Assembly: GCA_045661305.1 (NCBI GenBank)
Contig: JAZRFJ010000039.1
Span: 1-37,444, forward strand
Length of the DNA: 37,444 bases
DNA from: UMGS1840 sp045661305
Lineage (GTDB): Bacteria > Bacillota > Clostridia > UMGS1840
Direction: 5' to 3'
The position numbers and the translations under genes are program-made. The notes under the pieces were generated by a model. That model did no database searches, was not told where the DNA came from, and saw only the letters and a list, made by a program, of their open reading frames with translations. Below, piece by piece: positions 26,018 to 34,027 of this stretch (its first letter is position 1; every line of letters starts with the position of its first letter).

Positions 26018-26130
26018 CGCAACCGCACTGTAAAGGTTTCTAAGTGGTAAAAACCCACCTGTTTCAGGCGTGTCCTACAACACTCCATAGGGCATTAATA
26101 ACACATGAGAGTGAAATAAAAATGGGAGGT
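26018..26130 (+). ncRNA. L21-type ribosomal protein leader of rplU
   Basis: The roughly 110-nt leader between the promoter and rplU has two helices: GTGG with CCAC around 26045-26060, and a longer element from GTGTCC (about 26071) to AACAC (about 26104) with an internal CCT/AGG pairing. The position and the sequence GTGTCCTACAACACTCCATA fit the Firmicute L21 leader, which is thought to bind L21 and repress its own operon. The assignment is from pattern, not from a covariance search. Confidence 0.65.
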
Positions 26131-26138
26131 GCAGTATA

Positions 26139-26450
26139 ATGTACGCAGTATTGAAAACCGGAGGAAAACAGTATAAGGTAGCAGAAGGCGATGTAATCTA
26201 TGTTGAAAAATTAGGTTTAGAGCCAGAAGAAGCTTATACTTTCAACGAAATTCTTGCAATCGGAACAGATGACGGAATTAAAGTTGGTGCTCCTTATGTT
26301 GAAGGTGCAACTGTAACAGCTAAAGCCGTTAAAGAAGGCAGAAGCAAAAAGGTTATCGTTTACAAGTACAAGCCGAAAAAAGGTTACCACAAAAAGCAGG
26401 GTCACAGACAGGCTTATACTAAAGTTGTTATCGAAAAGATAAACGGTTAA
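26139..26450 (+). CDS. rplU: 50S ribosomal protein L21
   Basis: A 103-residue 23S rRNA-binding protein. It begins YAVLKTGGKQYKVAEGDVI, the L21 signature, and has the basic region KVIVYKYKPKKGYHKKQGHRQ near the end, which contacts rRNA. GGGAGG precedes the ATG. First gene of rplU-prp-rpmA, under its own promoter and leader. Confidence 0.98.
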   Translation: MYAVLKTGGKQYKVAEGDVIYVEKLGLEPEEAYTFNEILAIGTDDGIKVGAPYVEGATVTAKAVKEGRSKKVIVYKYKPKKGYHKKQGHRQAYTKVVIEKING

Positions 26451-26457
26451 TTGAAAA

Positions 26458-26793
26458 ATGGTTAATATTGAAATTAAGAGAAACTATATCGGTAATATTT
26501 ATCGATTCAAGGTCGAGGGACATACCGATTCAACAGATGATGACAAGATGGATGCCATTTGTGCAATCGTATCGGTTGCATCACAGTCAGTTATCTTAGG
26601 AATTACTTCTATTTTGGATGTAAAAATCAATTTTACAATCCGAGACGGTTTTTTAGAATGTGAAATTCCGGAAATAGATGATTCTGAAATCCTGGGAAAA
26701 GTAAATGTTTTGACAGAAACAATGGTTCTTACTTTAAAGCAGGCAGTTGAACAGTATCCGTCCTATATGAAGCTTTCTGAAATGGAGGAATAA
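26458..26793 (+). CDS. prp: Ribosomal-processing cysteine protease Prp
   Basis: The 111-residue YsxB/Prp family protein, always found between rplU and rpmA in species whose L27 has an N-terminal extension. The His-Cys pair is present: His22 in VEGHTDSTD and Cys35 in MDAICAIVSVAS. Prp removes the L27 leader peptide, which is required for 50S function in Staphylococcus. Start is seven nt after the rplU stop. The L27 downstream carries the expected cleavage site, so the pair looks functional. Confidence 0.93.
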   Translation: MVNIEIKRNYIGNIYRFKVEGHTDSTDDDKMDAICAIVSVASQSVILGITSILDVKINFTIRDGFLECEIPEIDDSEILGKVNVLTETMVLTLKQAVEQYPSYMKLSEMEE

Positions 26794-26796
26794 GCT

Positions 26797-27075
26797 ATGA
26801 TGTTTAAAATTAATTTCCAGTTGTTTGCTCACAAAAAAGGTGTGGGTAGCACAAAAAACGGAAGAGACAGTGAGTCTAAAAGACTTGGTGTTAAAAGAGC
26901 AGATGGGCAGTCTGTTGTTGCAGGAAACATTCTTGTAAGACAGAGAGGAACAAAAATTTATCCGGGAACAAATGTTGGTAAAGGTTCTGATGATACATTA
27001 TTTGCACTTGTTGACGGTAAAGTTAAGTTCGAAACAAAAAGAAATAAAAAATCTGTTCACATTATTGCAGGTTAA
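26797..27075 (+). CDS. rpmA: 50S ribosomal protein L27 with Prp-cleavable N-terminus
   Basis: A 92-residue protein whose N-terminus reaches the peptidyl-transferase centre once processed. It begins with a short hydrophobic extension, MMFKINFQLFA, then HKKGVGSTKNGRDSESKRLG, the L27 core. The NFQLFA-H junction matches the Prp cleavage motif (LQxFA-type), so mature L27 should start at HKKG or close by. Two ATGs in tandem make the exact start uncertain by one codon. The terminator follows at 27089-27124. Confidence 0.97.
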   Translation: MMFKINFQLFAHKKGVGSTKNGRDSESKRLGVKRADGQSVVAGNILVRQRGTKIYPGTNVGKGSDDTLFALVDGKVKFETKRNKKSVHIIAG

Positions 27076-27088
27076 TAATATTTTTTAT

Positions 27089-27124
27089 GAAGAGGTGCAA
27101 AGATTTATTGCACTTCTTTTTTTC
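27089..27124 (+). terminator. Terminator after rpmA
   Basis: GAAGAGGTGCAA pairs with TTGCACTTCTTT around the loop AGATTTA, ending in a run of T (27114-27130). The obg gene that often follows rpmA is not here; the next gene is transketolase. Confidence 0.8.
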
Positions 27125-27185
27125 TTTTTTTAGTAAAATAAATTTTACATAAATTTTTTGAAAGGTTCTAAAAGGGTACATAAAA

Positions 27186-28007
27186 ATGAATAATGAAGAA
27201 TTAAAAGTTCACGCTCAAAATATCCGCGAGCTTATAATACGCGGAACATATTTTGCAAAATCAGGTCATCCGGGAGGCTCTCTTTCTATTGCTGATATAC
27301 TTTCTGTGCTTTATTTCGATGAAATGAATGTAGACCCAAAAAATCCAAGTGATGAAAACAGAGACAGATTTGTTTTATCAAAAGGGCACTGTGCACCTGG
27401 ACTTTACGCTACTCTTAGTGAAAAAGGATTTTTTGATAAAAAAGAAATTGATTCATTAAGACACCTCGGTTCTATGCTTCAGGGACATCCTGATATGAAA
27501 AAAATACCGGGCGTTGATATGTCATCAGGCTCACTCGGTCAGGGACTTTCTGCTGCAAACGGTATGGCACTTTTTGCAAAAGTGAACAATAAAGATTTCA
27601 GAGTTTACACAATTTTAGGTGACGGAGAAATTCAGGAAGGACAAATCTGGGAAGCTGCAATGACAAGCTCACACTACAAGCTTGATAATCTTTGCGTTAT
27701 TGTTGATAACAATAATCTCCAGATTGACGGAACTGTCAAAGATGTTATGTCCCCCTACCCTATTGACGAAAAATTCAAAGCATTTGGTTTTAATGTTATA
27801 AATATCGACGGACACAATTTTGATGAAATCAAATCAGCTCTTAAAGCCGCAAAAGAAATAAAAGGAATGCCTACTGCAATTATTGCAAAAACAATTAAAG
27901 GTAAGGGTGTTTCCTTTATGGAAAACAAAGTTAACTGGCACGGAAGTGCTCCAAATGAAGAACAGGCAAATGCAGCTATCAAAGAATTAACAGGAGGTAC
28001 ACTCTAA
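27186..28007 (+). CDS. Transketolase, N-terminal (TPP-binding) subunit
   Basis: The first half of a two-gene transketolase of the non-oxidative pentose phosphate pathway. The 273 residues have KSGHPGGSLSIADIL near the start, FVLSKGHCAPGLYATL, PGVDMSSGSLGQGLS, and the TPP motif GDGEIQEGQIWEAAM ending with VIVDNNNLQIDG, i.e. GDG-x26-N. The C-terminal MPTAIIAKTIKGKGVSFMEN is usual. It begins with AAAGG about 16 nt ahead of the ATG and shares one base (TAATG) with the next subunit gene. Split transketolases are common in Clostridia and archaea. Confidence 0.95.
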   Translation: MNNEELKVHAQNIRELIIRGTYFAKSGHPGGSLSIADILSVLYFDEMNVDPKNPSDENRDRFVLSKGHCAPGLYATLSEKGFFDKKEIDSLRHLGSMLQGHPDMKKIPGVDMSSGSLGQGLSAANGMALFAKVNNKDFRVYTILGDGEIQEGQIWEAAMTSSHYKLDNLCVIVDNNNLQIDGTVKDVMSPYPIDEKFKAFGFNVINIDGHNFDEIKSALKAAKEIKGMPTAIIAKTIKGKGVSFMENKVNWHGSAPNEEQANAAIKELTGGTL

Positions 28008-28933
28008 TGGAAATGTTATCTACAAGAGCCGCTTACGGCAAAGCCTTGGCAGAACTTGGCGAAAAGTATGATTTTTATGTTTTTGATGCAGACTTAGCTG
28101 AAGCAACAAAAACAGGAAGCTTTAAAAAAGCTTTTCCGGAAAGATTCTTTGATATGGGTATTGCAGAGGGTGATATGATGTCAACAGCAGCAGGTATGTC
28201 ATCCTGTGGAAAGCCTGTTTTTGCAAGCACATTCGCAGTTTTTGCTGCAGGAAGAGCATTTGAACAGGTAAGAAATGCAATTTGCTATAACAATCTTAAT
28301 GTAAAAATAGGTGCTACACATGGTGGTATTCTTATCGGTGAAGACGGTGGTTCACACCAGGCAATCGAAGATGTATCTCTTATGAGAACATTACCTAATA
28401 TGAAGGTTATTGTTCCTTCTGATGCAGTTGAGGCAAAGTACGCTGTTGAAGCTGCACTTAAAATAAACGGTCCTGTTTATTTAAGATTCGGAAGATACGA
28501 TGTTCCTGTATTTAACACAAATGCTGATTATAAATTTGAATTTGGAAAAGCTAATGTTTTAAAAGAAGGAAAAGATGTAACTGTAATTGCTATGGGCGAT
28601 ATGGTTTATGAATCTTTAAAAGCAGCCGAAGAACTTGAAAAAGAAGGAATTTCTGTTGGTGTTATCAATATGCACACAATAAAGCCTATTGATAAAGAAG
28701 CAATCGCAAAAGCTCTAAAAAATTCAAAACATATTATAACAGCCGAAGACCATAATGTATATGGCGGTCTTTACAGTGCAGTTTGTGAAGTTGTTGCAGA
28801 AATCGGCGGAAAAGTTTCAGGAAGAATTGCAGTTGAAGACAGATTCGGTCAGAGCGGTAACAGACCTGATTTGCAGAAAGAATACGGACTCTGTGCTGAA
28901 AATGTAGTTAAAACTATTAAAGGAATACTTTAA
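28007..28933 (+). CDS. Transketolase, C-terminal subunit
   Basis: The second half of the split enzyme, 308 residues. Its Pyr-binding domain shows DADLAEATKTGSFKKAFPER, FDMGIAEGDMMSTAAGMS with the catalytic Glu (IAEG) and the TPP-site segment FAVFAAGRAFEQVRNAICY; the C-terminal domain follows with VTVIAMGDMVYESLKAAEEL. It overlaps its partner by one base, so the two should be made in equal amounts. A bidirectional terminator at 28987-29016 closes the transcript. Confidence 0.95.
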   Translation: MEMLSTRAAYGKALAELGEKYDFYVFDADLAEATKTGSFKKAFPERFFDMGIAEGDMMSTAAGMSSCGKPVFASTFAVFAAGRAFEQVRNAICYNNLNVKIGATHGGILIGEDGGSHQAIEDVSLMRTLPNMKVIVPSDAVEAKYAVEAALKINGPVYLRFGRYDVPVFNTNADYKFEFGKANVLKEGKDVTVIAMGDMVYESLKAAEELEKEGISVGVINMHTIKPIDKEAIAKALKNSKHIITAEDHNVYGGLYSAVCEVVAEIGGKVSGRIAVEDRFGQSGNRPDLQKEYGLCAENVVKTIKGIL

Positions 28934-28986
28934 TGAATAATTCTACAACTTCTAAAATAGTTGTGAAAATAAGTTAAAAAAATTTA

Positions 28987-29016
28987 AGGCGGTGGAAAAT
29001 CCACCGCCTCATTTTT
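28987..29016. terminator. Bidirectional terminator between transketolase and the P-type ATPase
   Basis: AGGCGGTGGA, an AAA loop and TCCACCGCCT form a GC-rich 10-bp stem with a T run downstream on the plus strand and AATTTTTTT on the minus strand. It serves two convergent genes. Confidence 0.9.
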
Positions 29017-29022
29017 TTAGAA

Positions 29023-31647
29023 TTATTTCTTATTTTTCTGGAACAATTTTACAAATTCTACAATCGGTATTGTAGAAATAGCAAGTAAAAGTGCAACTGT
29101 ATATTCAATCAAGCTGATTGGCTCAAAATTAAAGAGTGTTCTTAATTGAGGAACATAAATAAGTGCAGTGGTTAGAGCAAGTGATGAAATCATAGTTCCC
29201 CAAAGTAGCATATTGTTTGTTTTAAGCTTGAAAATTGAGCCGTGAGAACGCATATTGAATGAATGGAATATTTCAGCCATAGACATTGCAAGAAATGCCA
29301 TCGTCATACCGTCAGGGCTCTGTGTAATCTCCCATACACCTGATTCAAGATAGTGCCCTATAAAGTAAGCTGCAAGTGTAATTACAGATACCATAAGACC
29401 CTGATATGCTACATTAAAGCCCAGACCATTTGCAAATATTCCCTCATCACTCTTTCTCGGTTTTCTGTTCATAATATCAGGTTCAGCTTTTTCTGCACCA
29501 AGTGCAAGAGCAGGAAGAGAGTCAGTTACAAGGTTTATAAACAAGATGTGAGCAGGCTTTAAGATTGTAAAACCTAAAAGAGTTGCAATAAATATGCTGA
29601 TAACCTCACTTAAATTAGATGAGAGCAAGAACTGAATACATTTACATATATTATCAAATATTCTTCTTCCCTCTGCAACAGCACTTACGATAGTTGCAAA
29701 ATTATCGTCAACAAGAATCATATCAGCAACATTTTTAGTAACATCTGTTCCAGTAATTCCCATGCCGATACCGATATCAGCATTTTTTATTGATGGTGCG
29801 TCATTTACACCGTCACCTGTCATAGCTGTAACGCAACCAAGCTTTCTCCACGCATTAACAATACGCACCTTGTGTTCAGGCTGAACACGGGCATATACAG
29901 AGTATTTTGTAACGATTTCATTGAATTCTTCATCAGAGTATTTATCAATTTCTGCACCTGTTATAGCTTCTGATGCATCTGAAATAATTCCAAGTGTTTT
30001 TGCAATAGCAACAGCTGTATCCTTATGGTCACCTGTTATCATAATAGGTCTTATACCTGCTTTTTCACATTCTCTTACTGCCGCAGAAACCTCAGGTCTT
30101 ACAGGGTCAATCATTCCCACTAACCCCATAAATATCATATTATTTTCAAGTGCAGCCGATGTAAATTCTGTCGGCATAGACTCATGTTTTTTATAAGCAC
30201 AGGCAAGAACTCTTAATGCTTGTGATGCAAATTCTGTATTTTTTTTAAGAACATCTTCACGAAGCTTATCTGTTAATTCTATAACTTCCTCATTTTTTAA
30301 GATATGTGTGCATCTTGAAAGAAGTTCGTCAGGTGCACCCTTGGTATACTGAATTAATTCGCCGTCTTTATTATGAATTGTAGACATCATTTTTCTGCCT
30401 GAATCAAACGGAACTTCACCAACTCGGGGAGAAGTTGATGATAACGCATCATTCTTAAGACCAAGCTTTGTTGCATAATTTACAAGGGCACATTCGGTAG
30501 GCTCACCAACTGCTTCTCCATTTTCATCAGGCTCTGCATCTGAACACAGCGACATACCCGTCGCCAAAAATTCTTCGTTGTCACTCCAAAAACCAACTAC
30601 TGTCATCTTGTTCTGTGTAAGAGTTCCTGTTTTATCCGAGCATATAATCTGTGTACAGCCAAGAGTTTCAACAGCAGTTAAGCGTCTTATAATCGCCTTT
30701 TGGTTTGACATCTTTGTAACACCCATTGAAAGAACGATTGTTACTACCGCAGCAAGTCCCTCAGGAATAGCGGCAACAGCTAAGCTTACTGCGAGCATAA
30801 ATGTGTCAAGTGTTGTATGAATATCAAATTTACCATTTCTTATAAGAGTAAATGCGAACATAAAAACGCATATACCCAAAACAAATTTTGTTAAAAGTTT
30901 ACTTAATTGGGAAAGTCTTTTCTGCAGAGGTGTTTCGCCCTCTTCTGCCTGTGTAATTGCTGTTGCAATTTTTCCCATTTCGGTATCCATACCTGTTGCA
31001 GTAACTACCATTGTTCCTCTTCCGTAAACAGCAACACTGCCCATATAGCACATATTCTTTCTGTCACCAAGTGGAACATCACCATTATCTGAAGCTACAA
31101 GTATATTTTCAAATTTTTCTGACGGAACTGACTCTCCTGTTAAAGCTGCTTCTTCAATTTTAAGACTTGCAGACTCCAAAATACGACCGTCAGCAGGAAT
31201 AGCATCGCCCGCTTCAAGTAAGACAATATCACCTGTAACAAGGTCCTCGCTTTTTATAACCATATGCTTGCCATCACGAATAACCTTTGATGTAGCGGCC
31301 GCCATTTCCTTTAGTGCATCAATAGCTTTTTCAGCTTTACTTTCCTGAACAACACCCAAAACTGTGTTTAACACTACAACTGCAAGAATAATAAATACAT
31401 CTGTGGGAGACTCATTCTCAATTAATGCAGTAATAAATGACACAACTGCCGCACCGATAAGCACAAGCACCATCGGGTCTGCAATCTGGTCAATAAGCCT
31501 TCCAAATAAACTTTTTTTCTTTCCCTCGATAAGCTTATTTTTGCCGTTTTTTTCCAAACGCATCTTTGCTTCTTCTTCCGAAAGACCGTTTTCCCCTGAT
31601 GAAAGTGCTTCAAGGACACTCTCTTTTTCTTCAAGATAATGTTTCAT
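29023..31647 (-). CDS. P2-type cation-translocating ATPase (annotated as Ca2+ type; Mn2+ likely)
   Basis: An 874-residue P-type ATPase of the SERCA/PMCA-like group, a cation exporter in the cytoplasmic membrane. It has an N-terminal cation-ATPase domain, the actuator motif AALTGESVPSEK, the TM4 metal-site PEGL of VAAIPEGLAAVV, the phosphorylation motif CSDKTGTLTQNKM (Asp about residue 338), KGAPDE, MTGDGVNDAPS, and the TM6 site NLVTDSLPALALG. No heavy-metal CPC or N-terminal HMA is present. These motifs suit Ca2+ or Mn2+. The leader upstream looks like a Mn2+-sensing yybP-ykoY riboswitch, which makes Mn2+ export the better guess; proteins such as L. lactis YoaB follow that pattern. A GGGGGA site lies before the ATG. 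Confidence 0.93.
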   Translation of the reverse strand: MKHYLEEKESVLEALSSGENGLSEEEAKMRLEKNGKNKLIEGKKKSLFGRLIDQIADPMVLVLIGAAVVSFITALIENESPTDVFIILAVVVLNTVLGVVQESKAEKAIDALKEMAAATSKVIRDGKHMVIKSEDLVTGDIVLLEAGDAIPADGRILESASLKIEEAALTGESVPSEKFENILVASDNGDVPLGDRKNMCYMGSVAVYGRGTMVVTATGMDTEMGKIATAITQAEEGETPLQKRLSQLSKLLTKFVLGICVFMFAFTLIRNGKFDIHTTLDTFMLAVSLAVAAIPEGLAAVVTIVLSMGVTKMSNQKAIIRRLTAVETLGCTQIICSDKTGTLTQNKMTVVGFWSDNEEFLATGMSLCSDAEPDENGEAVGEPTECALVNYATKLGLKNDALSSTSPRVGEVPFDSGRKMMSTIHNKDGELIQYTKGAPDELLSRCTHILKNEEVIELTDKLREDVLKKNTEFASQALRVLACAYKKHESMPTEFTSAALENNMIFMGLVGMIDPVRPEVSAAVRECEKAGIRPIMITGDHKDTAVAIAKTLGIISDASEAITGAEIDKYSDEEFNEIVTKYSVYARVQPEHKVRIVNAWRKLGCVTAMTGDGVNDAPSIKNADIGIGMGITGTDVTKNVADMILVDDNFATIVSAVAEGRRIFDNICKCIQFLLSSNLSEVISIFIATLLGFTILKPAHILFINLVTDSLPALALGAEKAEPDIMNRKPRKSDEGIFANGLGFNVAYQGLMVSVITLAAYFIGHYLESGVWEITQSPDGMTMAFLAMSMAEIFHSFNMRSHGSIFKLKTNNMLLWGTMISSLALTTALIYVPQLRTLFNFEPISLIEYTVALLLAISTIPIVEFVKLFQKNKK

Positions 31648-31704
31648 TTTTCAAATTCCCCCTATTATAAATATAACCATATTTTTGAAAAGCTATATAA
31701 AAAA

Positions 31705-31740
31705 AGACTATACGGCTTTTCATATCAGCCTGTATAGTCT
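31705..31740 (-). terminator. Terminator arm of the riboswitch expression platform
   Basis: On the minus strand, AGACTATAC-A-GGCT pairs with AGCC-GTATAGTCT (one bulged A), followed by TTTTTTT. Its first arm overlaps the conserved CGAGACTATA that ends the aptamer, so folding the aptamer and forming the terminator should exclude each other. Confidence 0.85.
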
Positions 31741-31832
31741 CGTTATTTAATCCAAGCCAAGCGTAAAAACGCTGTGTTAATGTTGACTTGCCACACTTTT
31801 TAAAGTGCTAACTACTCCCTATAAAATTTGAC
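31735..31832 (-). promoter_or_regulatory. yybP-ykoY (Mn2+) riboswitch ahead of the P-type ATPase
   Basis: On the minus strand the leader reads TATAGGGAGTAGTTAGCAC near its start and ACGCTTGGCTTGGATTAAAT then AACGAGACTATA at its end. GGGAGTAG and CGAGAC are the paired conserved loops that bind Mn2+ in this class, and TATAG with CTATA would close P1. The downstream terminator shares the 3' part of P1, the logic of an ON switch: metal bound, terminator prevented. I recognised this by motif only. Confidence 0.8.
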
Positions 31833-31838
31833 TACTAT

Positions 31839-31867
31839 ATTATATCATCAAACCCAAAATTTGTCAA
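31839..31867 (-). promoter_or_regulatory. Sigma-A-type promoter of the riboswitch-ATPase transcript
   Basis: On the minus strand: -35 TTGACA (31862-31867), 17-bp spacer, -10 TATAAT (31839-31844), just upstream of the aptamer. Confidence 0.85.
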
Positions 31868-31926
31868 CTTTATTTTTTAAAAATGAAGAAAAAGTCTTAA
31901 AAAAGTTCAAAAAAAACTCAATTTAA

Positions 31927-31955
31927 TTGACATTGATTTTCTTTTGTGATACAAT
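31927..31955 (+). promoter_or_regulatory. Sigma-A-type promoter of ychF
   Basis: -35 TTGACA (31927-31932), 17-bp spacer, -10 TACAAT (31950-31955), 45 bp before the ychF ATG; divergent from the ATPase promoter. The other bases between 31868 and 31926 are AT-rich with no feature I recognise. Confidence 0.8.
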
Positions 31956-31999
31956 TTATAATATGTAATAATGTATATTTAGGAAAGGTGAAATAAATT

Positions 32000-33091
32000 A
32001 TGAAGCTTGGTATAGTAGGATTACCGAATGTAGGAAAATCGACACTTTTTAACGCAATAACAAAAGCAGGAGCAGAAGCACAAAACTATCCTTTCTGCAC
32101 AATTGAGCCTAATGTCGGCGTTGTAAGCGTGCCTGATGAAAGATTAGATGTTTTAACTAAAATGTATAACTCCAAAAAAACTATTCCTGCAATTATAGAA
32201 TTTGTTGATATTGCAGGTTTAGTTAAAGGTGCAAGCAAAGGCGAGGGACTGGGAAACAAATTTCTTTCTCATATAAGAGAGGTTGACGCAATCGTTCATG
32301 TTGTAAGATGCTTTGAAAACTCAAATATCGTTCATGTTGAGGGAAGTGTTGACCCAAAAAGAGATGTTGAAATAATAAATATGGAGCTTATTTTTGCTGA
32401 CCTTGAAACTTTGGAAAAGAAAATTGACAGGGCTAAAAAGCTTTTAAAAGGCGATAAGAAATATCAGGCAGAAATTGATGTTTTAGAAAAATTAAAAGCA
32501 GGCTTGGAAGAGGGACTTACTGCAAGAGCAGTTGAGCTTACAGATGATGAAAAAGAAGAAATAAAAGGCATTGAGCTTCTTACAATAAAGCCTGTAATCT
32601 ATGCGGCAAATTTATCCGAAGATGAAGTTGCAAACGGTAATGAAAATGAATATGTAAAAATGCTTATAGAAATGGCAAAGGTAGAAAATTCACTTGTTAT
32701 TCCCGTTTCTGCACAGATTGAATCCGAAATTTCAGAGCTTCCTGAAGATGAAAAGCTTATGTTTTTAGAGGAAATCGGTTTATCAGAATCAGGTCTTGAC
32801 AGACTTATAAAAGCAAGCTATGACCTTCTTGGCCTTATATCCTACTTAACTGCAGGCGAGCCTGAAACAAGAGCGTGGACAATAACAAAAGGAACAAAAG
32901 CGCCTGGTGCTGCGGGAAAAATCCATTCCGACTTTGAAAGAGGCTTTATAAGAGCTGAGGTTATCCACTATGACGACCTTATTGCGTGCGGCAATATGGT
33001 TGCCGCAAAAGAAAAAGGCTTGGTAAGAAGTGAAGGCAAGGACTATGTCGTAAAAGACGGAGATATTATACTCTTTAGATTTAATGTATAG
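32000..33091 (+). CDS. ychF: Obg-like ATPase YchF
   Basis: A universally conserved TRAFAC-class P-loop protein that prefers ATP over GTP and associates with ribosomes and stress responses. The 363 residues show the P-loop GLPNVGKSTLFNAIT (residues 7-21), IEPNVGVV, the G3-like VDIAGLVKGASKGEGLGNKF, a helical coiled-coil insertion (about 130-200), and the C-terminal TGS domain with AWTITKGTKAPGAAGKIHSDFERGFIRAEV and the usual ending DIILFRFNV. A GAAAGGTG site precedes the ATG. First gene of a plus-strand run with prmA. Confidence 0.97.
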   Translation: MKLGIVGLPNVGKSTLFNAITKAGAEAQNYPFCTIEPNVGVVSVPDERLDVLTKMYNSKKTIPAIIEFVDIAGLVKGASKGEGLGNKFLSHIREVDAIVHVVRCFENSNIVHVEGSVDPKRDVEIINMELIFADLETLEKKIDRAKKLLKGDKKYQAEIDVLEKLKAGLEEGLTARAVELTDDEKEEIKGIELLTIKPVIYAANLSEDEVANGNENEYVKMLIEMAKVENSLVIPVSAQIESEISELPEDEKLMFLEEIGLSESGLDRLIKASYDLLGLISYLTAGEPETRAWTITKGTKAPGAAGKIHSDFERGFIRAEVIHYDDLIACGNMVAAKEKGLVRSEGKDYVVKDGDIILFRFNV

Positions 33092-33124
33092 CCTGACAGA
33101 CTGACAGGAAAGGAAACAGAAAAA

Positions 33125-34015
33125 ATGCTTTATTATGAAATAAAAATTGAATGTGAAGCCGGTTTTACGGAAAATGCAGAAAACTTTCTTGTTATAAATG
33201 ATATAACAGACTATTTTGTTTCTGACCCTATGATGGAAGAAGAAATTTTATCCGAAATGAACTGGCTTATAAAAGACGAAAAATCAACGGGAAGTGCATT
33301 TATTACAATATGCTTATCTACCTTTGAAGAGGCAAATGAGCTTGCAAAGCTTCTTTTGGAAAATAACTTTAAAGCAACAATGCGTGAGGCTTGCGATGAT
33401 GAGTGGAAAGACAACTGGAAGCAGTTTGCCCATGTTGTTTCTATTGACGATGAGCTTGTTATTCAGCCTGCATGGGTGGAATATGATAAAAAAGATAATG
33501 AGAAAATCATCACTCTTGACAGCGGTGCGGCATTTGGGACAGGCACTCACGAAACCACTTCTCAATGTGCAAAAATGCTTAAAAAACACTTAAAAGAAAA
33601 TCAAACACTTCTCGATATAGGAACAGGCAGCGGAATACTTGCAATAATAGGTGCAGTAAGCGGTGCAAAAAGCATTGTTGCAACAGACATTGATGCAGTT
33701 GCTGTTGAAACTGCAAAAATTAATATTTCTAAAAACAACTGCTCAGAAATTTGTGATGTAAGATGCGGAAATCTTCTTGAGTGTGTAGGCGAAGACGAAA
33801 AATTCGATATTGTTACTGCAAATATTATTGTTGATGTTCTTCTTTATCTTTTTTCCGATGTTAAAAAGGTTATGAAGCCTGACGGTCTTCTTATTATGTC
33901 GGGAATTTTGGAAGAAAGATTAGATGAAATAAGAGAAAAAGCGAAAGAACACGGTTTTTATGAAGTTGAAAAAACATCATTAAATGACTGGTGTTGTATA
34001 GCTTTTAAGCTTTAA
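33125..34015 (+). CDS. prmA: Ribosomal protein L11 methyltransferase
   Basis: Trimethylates ribosomal protein L11 using S-adenosylmethionine. The 296-residue protein has a small N-terminal substrate-recognition domain, the linker ending FGTGTHETTSQC, and the SAM domain with motif I LLDIGTGSGILAI, motif II VATDIDAVAVETAKINI and the later FDIVTANIIVDVLL. GTGTHETT and TANI are diagnostic of PrmA. GGAAAGG precedes the ATG, 33 nt after ychF. Confidence 0.96.
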   Translation: MLYYEIKIECEAGFTENAENFLVINDITDYFVSDPMMEEEILSEMNWLIKDEKSTGSAFITICLSTFEEANELAKLLLENNFKATMREACDDEWKDNWKQFAHVVSIDDELVIQPAWVEYDKKDNEKIITLDSGAAFGTGTHETTSQCAKMLKKHLKENQTLLDIGTGSGILAIIGAVSGAKSIVATDIDAVAVETAKINISKNNCSEICDVRCGNLLECVGEDEKFDIVTANIIVDVLLYLFSDVKKVMKPDGLLIMSGILEERLDEIREKAKEHGFYEVEKTSLNDWCCIAFKL

Positions 34016-34027
34016 AGGTGCATTATT

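Noticed and set aside
27125..27185. A promoter ahead of the split transketolase
   Set aside because: The region is AT-rich, and the best match (TTTACA with a 19-bp spacer to TAAAAG) is too weak to call.
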